Of a stretch of 26,411 bases of DNA, positions 22,229-26,411 are shown in pieces. Position numbers and translations under genes: made by a program. This stretch comes from Saccoglossus kowalevskii. Lineage: Eukaryota; Hemichordata; Enteropneusta; Harrimaniidae. Location of the stretch: assembly GCF_000003605.2 (NCBI RefSeq), contig NW_003119882.1, positions 1 through 26,411 on the forward strand, in the 5' to 3' direction. The notes under the pieces are model-generated. The model saw only the letters and a list, made by a program, of their open reading frames with translations, was not told the DNA's origin and did no database searches. Numbering within the stretch: the first letter of the stretch is position 1; every line of letters begins with the position of its first letter.

Positions 22229-22298
22229 CACGGTATCCATGCCAAAATTAACGTCCATAATATGGCGCGGATCCATGCCAAAATTAACGTCCATAATA

Positions 22299-24481
22299 TG
22301 GCGCGGTATCCATGCCAAAATTAACGTCCATAATATGGCGCTGATCCATGCCAATATTAACGTCCATAATATGGCGCGGTATCCATGCCAAAATTAACGT
22401 CCATAATATGGCACGGACCCATGCCAAAATTAATGTCCATAATATGGCGCGGTATCTATGCCAAAATTAACGTCCATAATATGGCGTGGTATCCATGCCA
22501 AAATTAACGTCCATAATATGGCGTGGTATACATGCCATTATTAACGTCCATAATACATGTATGGCGCGGTATCCATGCCAAAATTTACGTCCATAATATG
22601 GCGCGGTATCCATGCCAAAATTAACGTCCATAATATGGCGCGGATCCATGCCAAAATTAACGTCCATAATATGGTGCGAATCCATGCCAAAATTAACGTC
22701 CATAATATGGCGTGGTATCCATGCCAAAATTAACATCCATAATATGGTGCGGTATCCATGCCAAAATTAACGTCCATAATATGGAGCGGTATCCATGCCA
22801 AAATTAACGTCCATAATATGGCACGGACCCATGCCAAAATTAACGTCCATAATATGGCACGGTATCTATGCCAAAATTAACGTCCATAATATGGCGTGGT
22901 ATCCATGCCAAAATTAACGTCCATAATATGGCGTGGTATACATGCCAAAATTAACGTCCATAATACATGTATGGCGCGGTATCCATGCCAAAATTTACGT
23001 CCATAATATGGCGCGGTATCCATGCCAAAATTAACGTCCATAATATGGCGCGGATCCATGCCAAAATTAACGTCCATAATATGGTGCGAATCCATGCCAA
23101 AATTAACGTCCATAATATGGCGTGGTATCCATGCCAAAATTAACATCCATAATATGGTGCGGTATCCATGCCAAAATTAACGTCCATAATATGGATTGGT
23201 ATCCATTCCAAAATTAACGTCCATAATATGGCACGGATCCATGCCAAAATTTACGTCCATAATATGGTGCGGATCCATGCCAAAATTAATGTCCATAATA
23301 TGGTGCGGCGTCCATGCCAAAATTAACGTCCATAATATGGCGCGGTATCCATGCCAAAATTAACGTCCTTAATATGGCGCGGTATCCATGCCAAAATTAC
23401 CGTCCATAATATGGCGCGGTATCCATGCCAAAATTACCGTCCATAATATGGCGCGGTATCCATGCCAAAATTAACGTCCATAATATGGCGCCGTATCCAT
23501 GCCAAAATTAACGTCCATAATATGGCGCGGATCCATGCCAAAATTAACGTCCATAATATGGTGCGAATCCATGCCAAAATTAACGTCCATAATATGATGT
23601 GCTATCCATGCCAAAATTAACGTCCATAATATGGCGTGGTATCCATGCCAAAATTAACGTCCATAACATGGTGCAGTATTAATGCCAAAATTAACGTCCA
23701 TAATATGGCGTGGTATCCATGCCAAAATTAACGTCCATAATATGGCGTGGTATACATGCCAAAATTAACGTCCATAATACATGTATGGCGCGGTATCCAT
23801 GCCAAAATTAACATCCATAATATGGCGTGGTATCCACGCCAAAATTAACGTAGATAATATGGCGTGGTTTACATGCCAAAATTAACGTCCATAATATGGC
23901 GCGGATCTGTGCCAAAATTAACGTCCATAATATGGCTCGGATCCATGCCAAAATTAATGTCCATAATATGGCGCGGATCCATGCCAAAATTAACGTACAT
24001 AATATGATGCGGTATCCATGCCAAAATTAACGTCCAAAATATGGCGCGGATCCATGCCAAAATTAACATCCATAATATGGTGCGGTATCCATGCCAAAAT
24101 TAACGTCCATAATATGGAGCGGTATCCATTCCAAAATTAACGTCCATAATATGGCACGGATCCATGCCAAAATTACCGTCCATAATATGGTGCGGATCCA
24201 TGCCAAAATTAACGTCCATAATATGGTGCGGCATCCATGCCAAAATTAACGTCCATAATACGGCGCGGTATCCATGCCAAAATTAACGTCCATAATAGGG
24301 CGCGGTATCCATGCCAAAATTAACGTCCATAATATGGTGTGGTATACATGCCAAAATTTACGTCCATAATATGGCGCGGTATCCATGCCAAAATTAACGT
24401 CCATAATATGGCGCGGATCCATGCCAAAATTAACGTCCATAATATGGTGCGAATCCATGCCAAAATTAACGTCCATAATAT
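22299..24481. repeat. Block Q, copy 2 (2.2 kb)
   Basis: Partner of 13305-15451. It includes its own 410-bp tandem pair (22467 and 22877), TACATGTA at 22554, 22964 and 23778, and a full block X segment from about 23690 with GGTTTACATGCC (23866) and CCATTCC (24126). The match stops at 24481, where the sequence turns into TGTGCGG, a length change on the junction. Confidence 0.9.
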
Positions 24482-24571
24482 GTGCGGATCCATGCCAAAA
24501 TTAACGTCCATAAATATGGCGCGGATCCATGCCAAAATTAATGTCCATAATAATGGCGCGGTATCCATGCC
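24482..24571. other. Indel-marked block junction
   Basis: Four monomers in a row carry length changes: AATATGTGCGG (two bases lost), CATAAATATGG (A gained) and ATAATAATGGCG (rearranged A/T run). They start exactly where block Q copy 2 stops matching its partner. The changes bring three frames into register and give a 104-codon open frame on the plus strand (24339-24653) and a 96-codon one on the minus strand, which should not be read as genes. Confidence 0.68.
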
Positions 24572-25617
24572 AAAATTAACGTCCATAATATGGCGCGGTA
24601 TCCATGCCAAAATTAACGTCCATAATATGGAGCGGTATCCATTCCAAAATTAACGTCCATAATATGGCAGGGATCCATGCCAAAATTACCGTCCATAATG
24701 TGGTGCGGATCCATGCCAAAATTAACGTCCATAATATGGTGCAGTGTCCATGCCAAAATTAACGTCCATAATATGGCACGGTATCCATGCCAAAATTAAC
24801 GTCCATAATATGGCGCGGTATCCATGCCAAAATTACCGTTCATAATATGGCGCGGTATCCATGCCAAAATTAATGTCCATGATATGGCACGGTATCCATG
24901 CCAAAATTAACGTCCATAATATGGCGCGGTATCCATGCCAAAATTAACGTCCATAATATGGCGCGGTATCCATGCCAAAATTAACGTCCATAATATGGCG
25001 CGGTATCCATGCCAAAATTACCGTTCATAATATGGCGCGGTATCCATGCCAAAATTAATGTCCATAATATGGCGCGGTATCCATGCCAAAATTAACGTCC
25101 ATAATATGGCGCGGATCAATGCCAAAATTAACGTCCATAATATGGCGCGGATCCATGCCAAAATTAACGTCCATAATATGGCACGGATCCATGCCAAAAT
25201 TAACGTCCATAATATGATGTGCTATCCATGCCAAAATTAACGTCCATAATATGGCGTGGTATCCATGCCAAAATTAACGTCCATAATATGGCGCGGATCC
25301 ATGCCAAAATTAACGTCCATAATATGGTACGGTATCCATGCCAAAATTACATGTAATGTCCATAATATGGAGCGGTGTCCATGCCAAAATTAACGTCCAT
25401 AATATGGCGTGGTATCCATGCCAAAATTAACGTCCATAATATGGCGCGGTATCCATGCCAAAATTAACGTCCATAATATGGCGCTGATCCATGCCAATAT
25501 TAACGTCCATAATATGGCGCGGTATCCATGCCCAAAATTAACGTCCATAATATGGCACGGACCCATGCCCAAATTAACGTCCATAATATGGCGCGGTATC
25601 TATGCCAAAATTAACGT
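24572..25617. repeat. Block S, copy 2 (with 185-bp expansion)
   Basis: Aligns with 17200-18060. Between 24835 and 25020 the ACCGTTCAT monomer and its four neighbours are duplicated (offset 185 bp, five monomers), so the offset changes from 7,372 to 7,557. It keeps GATGTGCTATCC where the other block S copies have GATGTTCTATCC. The match ends at 25617, next to another length change. Confidence 0.85.
25346..25357. other. CATGTA insertion, site B, second copy
   Basis: Partner of the insertion at 17789-17800 at the block S offset of 7,557 bp, so it was carried here by block duplication and not by a separate event. Confidence 0.88.
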
Positions 25618-25680
25618 CCATATATGGCGCGGTATCCATGCCAAAATTAACGTCCATAATATGGTGCGGATCATGCCAAA
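25521..25680. other. Indel-rich patch at a block boundary
   Basis: Length changes cluster here: GCCCAAAATT (C gained, near 25530), GCCCAAATT (near 25568), CCATATATGG (A lost, 25618-25627) and GGATCATGCC (C lost, near 25670). The boundary between block S copy 2 and copy 3 falls inside the patch. The frame shifts created here compensate one another and yield the longest open frame of the window, 128 codons at 25409-25795. Confidence 0.66.
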
Positions 25681-26411
25681 ATTAACGTCCATAATATGGC
25701 GCGGATACATGCCAAAATTAATGTCCATAATATGGCGCGGTATCCATGCCAAAATTAACGTACATAATATGGCGCGGTATCCATGCCAAAATTAACGTCC
25801 ATAATATGGCGCGGTATCCATGCCAAAATTAACGTCCAAAATATGGCGCGGATCCATGCCAAAATTAACGTCCATAATATAGTGCGGTATCCATGCCAAA
25901 ATTAACATCCATAATATGGAGCGGTATCCATTCCAAAATTAACGTCCATAATATGGCACGGATCCATGCCAAAATTACCGTCCATAATGTGGTGCGGATC
26001 CATGCCAAAATTAACGTCCATAATATGGTGCAGTGTCCATGCCAAAATTAACGTCCATAATATGGCGCGGTATCCATGCCAAAATTAACGTCCATAATAT
26101 GGCGCGGTATCCATGCCAAAATTACCGTTCATAATATGGCGCGGTATCCATGCCAAAATTAACGTCCATAATATGGCGCGGTATCCATGCCAAAATTAAC
26201 GTCCATAATATGGCACGGATCAATGCCAAAATTAACGTCCATAATATGGCGCGGATCCATGCCAAAATTAACGTCCATAATATGGCACGGATCCATGCCA
26301 AAATTAACGTCCATAATATGATGTTCTATCCATGCCAAAATTAACGTCCATAATATGGCGTGGTATCCATGCCAAAATTAACATCCATAATATGGCGCGG
26401 ATCCATGCCAA
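25626..26411. repeat. Block S, copy 3
   Basis: Partner of 16965-17750, running to the end of the window. Module Y markers are CCATTCC (25928), ATAATGTGG, GGTGCAGTGTCC, ACCGTT (26124) and GATGTTC. Together with copy 2 it forms an imperfect tandem pair with a 1,104-bp spacing (1,289 bp measured before the 185-bp expansion). Confidence 0.85.

Larger units (their letters stand above)
1..26411. repeat. 36/37-bp satellite array filling the window
   Basis: Every stretch of the window is a recognisable copy of one monomer: CCATGCC, AAAATTAACGTCC, ATAATATGG, GCGCGG, then TAT or AT. The TAT form is 37 bp and the AT form 36 bp; the shorter form creates GGATCC across the joint. All copies are in the same orientation and I saw no inverted block and no foreign insert longer than 6 bp. 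Consensus GC is about 43 percent (16 of 37), with three CpG sites per monomer. The consensus has no stop in two plus-strand frames, so short open frames occur throughout. The scale, the head-to-tail order and the higher-order block structure are those of eukaryotic satellite DNA. Both ends are inside the array. The family is not one I recognise; chromosomal location cannot be told from sequence alone. Confidence 0.97.

Noticed and set aside
1-26411. CRISPR array, suggested by a 36-37 bp repeat length
   Set aside because: Repeats abut each other directly with no unique spacers, run for about 720 copies, and have no cas genes or leader.
1-26411. CENP-B box
   Set aside because: I saw no match to the TTCG-N4-A-N2-CGGG core; the CpG-rich part of the monomer is GGCGCGG preceded by ATAATAT.
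1-26411. Plasmid or phage iteron array, or bacterial minisatellite
   Set aside because: Length of more than 26 kb, absence of any adjacent replication gene, and CpG-directed variation argue for a eukaryotic satellite.
1-26411. Telomeric repeat, rRNA, tRNA or other RNA gene
   Set aside because: No short G-rich telomere unit and no stretch departing from the monomer that could hold an RNA gene; the largest departure is the 6-bp CATGTA.
1-26411. Inverted segments or an orientation switch within the array
   Set aside because: CCATGCC-AAAATT order is on the plus strand throughout; no minus-oriented monomer was found while reading through.

Overview
The window is a single, uninterrupted satellite-DNA array. 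From the first base to the last it is built from head-to-tail copies of one 36/37-bp monomer, roughly 720 copies (26,411 bp divided by a mean period near 36.7 bp). All copies point the same way. The monomer reads, in order: CCATGCC, AAAATTAACGTCC, ATAATATGG, GCGCGG, then TAT (37-bp form) or AT (36-bp form, which makes a GGATCC at the joint). A clean 37-mer lies at 20289-20325 and a clean 36-mer at 16383-16418. I find no protein gene, RNA gene, transposon or CRISPR array, and neither array edge is in view, so the array continues on both sides.

Organism: this is what a eukaryotic heterochromatic (centromeric, pericentromeric or subtelomeric) satellite looks like. The commonest monomer variants are C-to-T or G-to-A changes at the three CpG sites of the consensus, which points to a genome with CpG methylation (plant, vertebrate, mollusc or other invertebrate, and so on). 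I do not recognise the repeat family and cannot name the species.

Layout: above the monomer level the array is a mosaic of multi-monomer blocks, recognised by rare marker variants (CCATTCC, GGTTTACATGCC, GTAGATAAT, GGATCTGTGCC, GCTAAAATTGACG, ACCGTT, TACATGTA). Main blocks are: an 880-bp tandem duplication (141-1865); block P (2185-2885 and 21010-21747); block X (3160-4725, 14690-16185, 18049-19760, with parts at 6570-7638, 8523-9257 and 23690-24481); a 551-bp tandem pair (4160-5276); module Y (about 500-925, 1380-1800, 5790-6250, 12520-12900, 17250-17680, 24620-25220, 25910-26340); module Z (5395-5660, 11522-12148, 12880-13100, 20490-20700); block Q, 2.1 kb (13305-15451 and 22299-24481); block R (16240-17000, 19700-20220, 21469-22228); and block S (16965-18060, copied at 24572-25617 and 25626-26411). 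Related copies differ by whole-monomer gains and losses (36, 146 and 185 bp), the signature of unequal exchange.

The most interesting details are: (1) an identical 6-bp CATGTA insertion at two different TA dinucleotides of the monomer, 14 times in all, which looks like the filled-in excision scar of a TA-targeting (Tc1/mariner-type) transposon that was then spread by array expansion; (2) CpG-decay variants that in doubly changed monomers produce perfect 18-bp palindromes; and (3) patches of otherwise rare 1-bp indels that sit on block junctions and may mark recombination breakpoints or assembly joins. The many short open frames are by-products of the repeat, as explained below.
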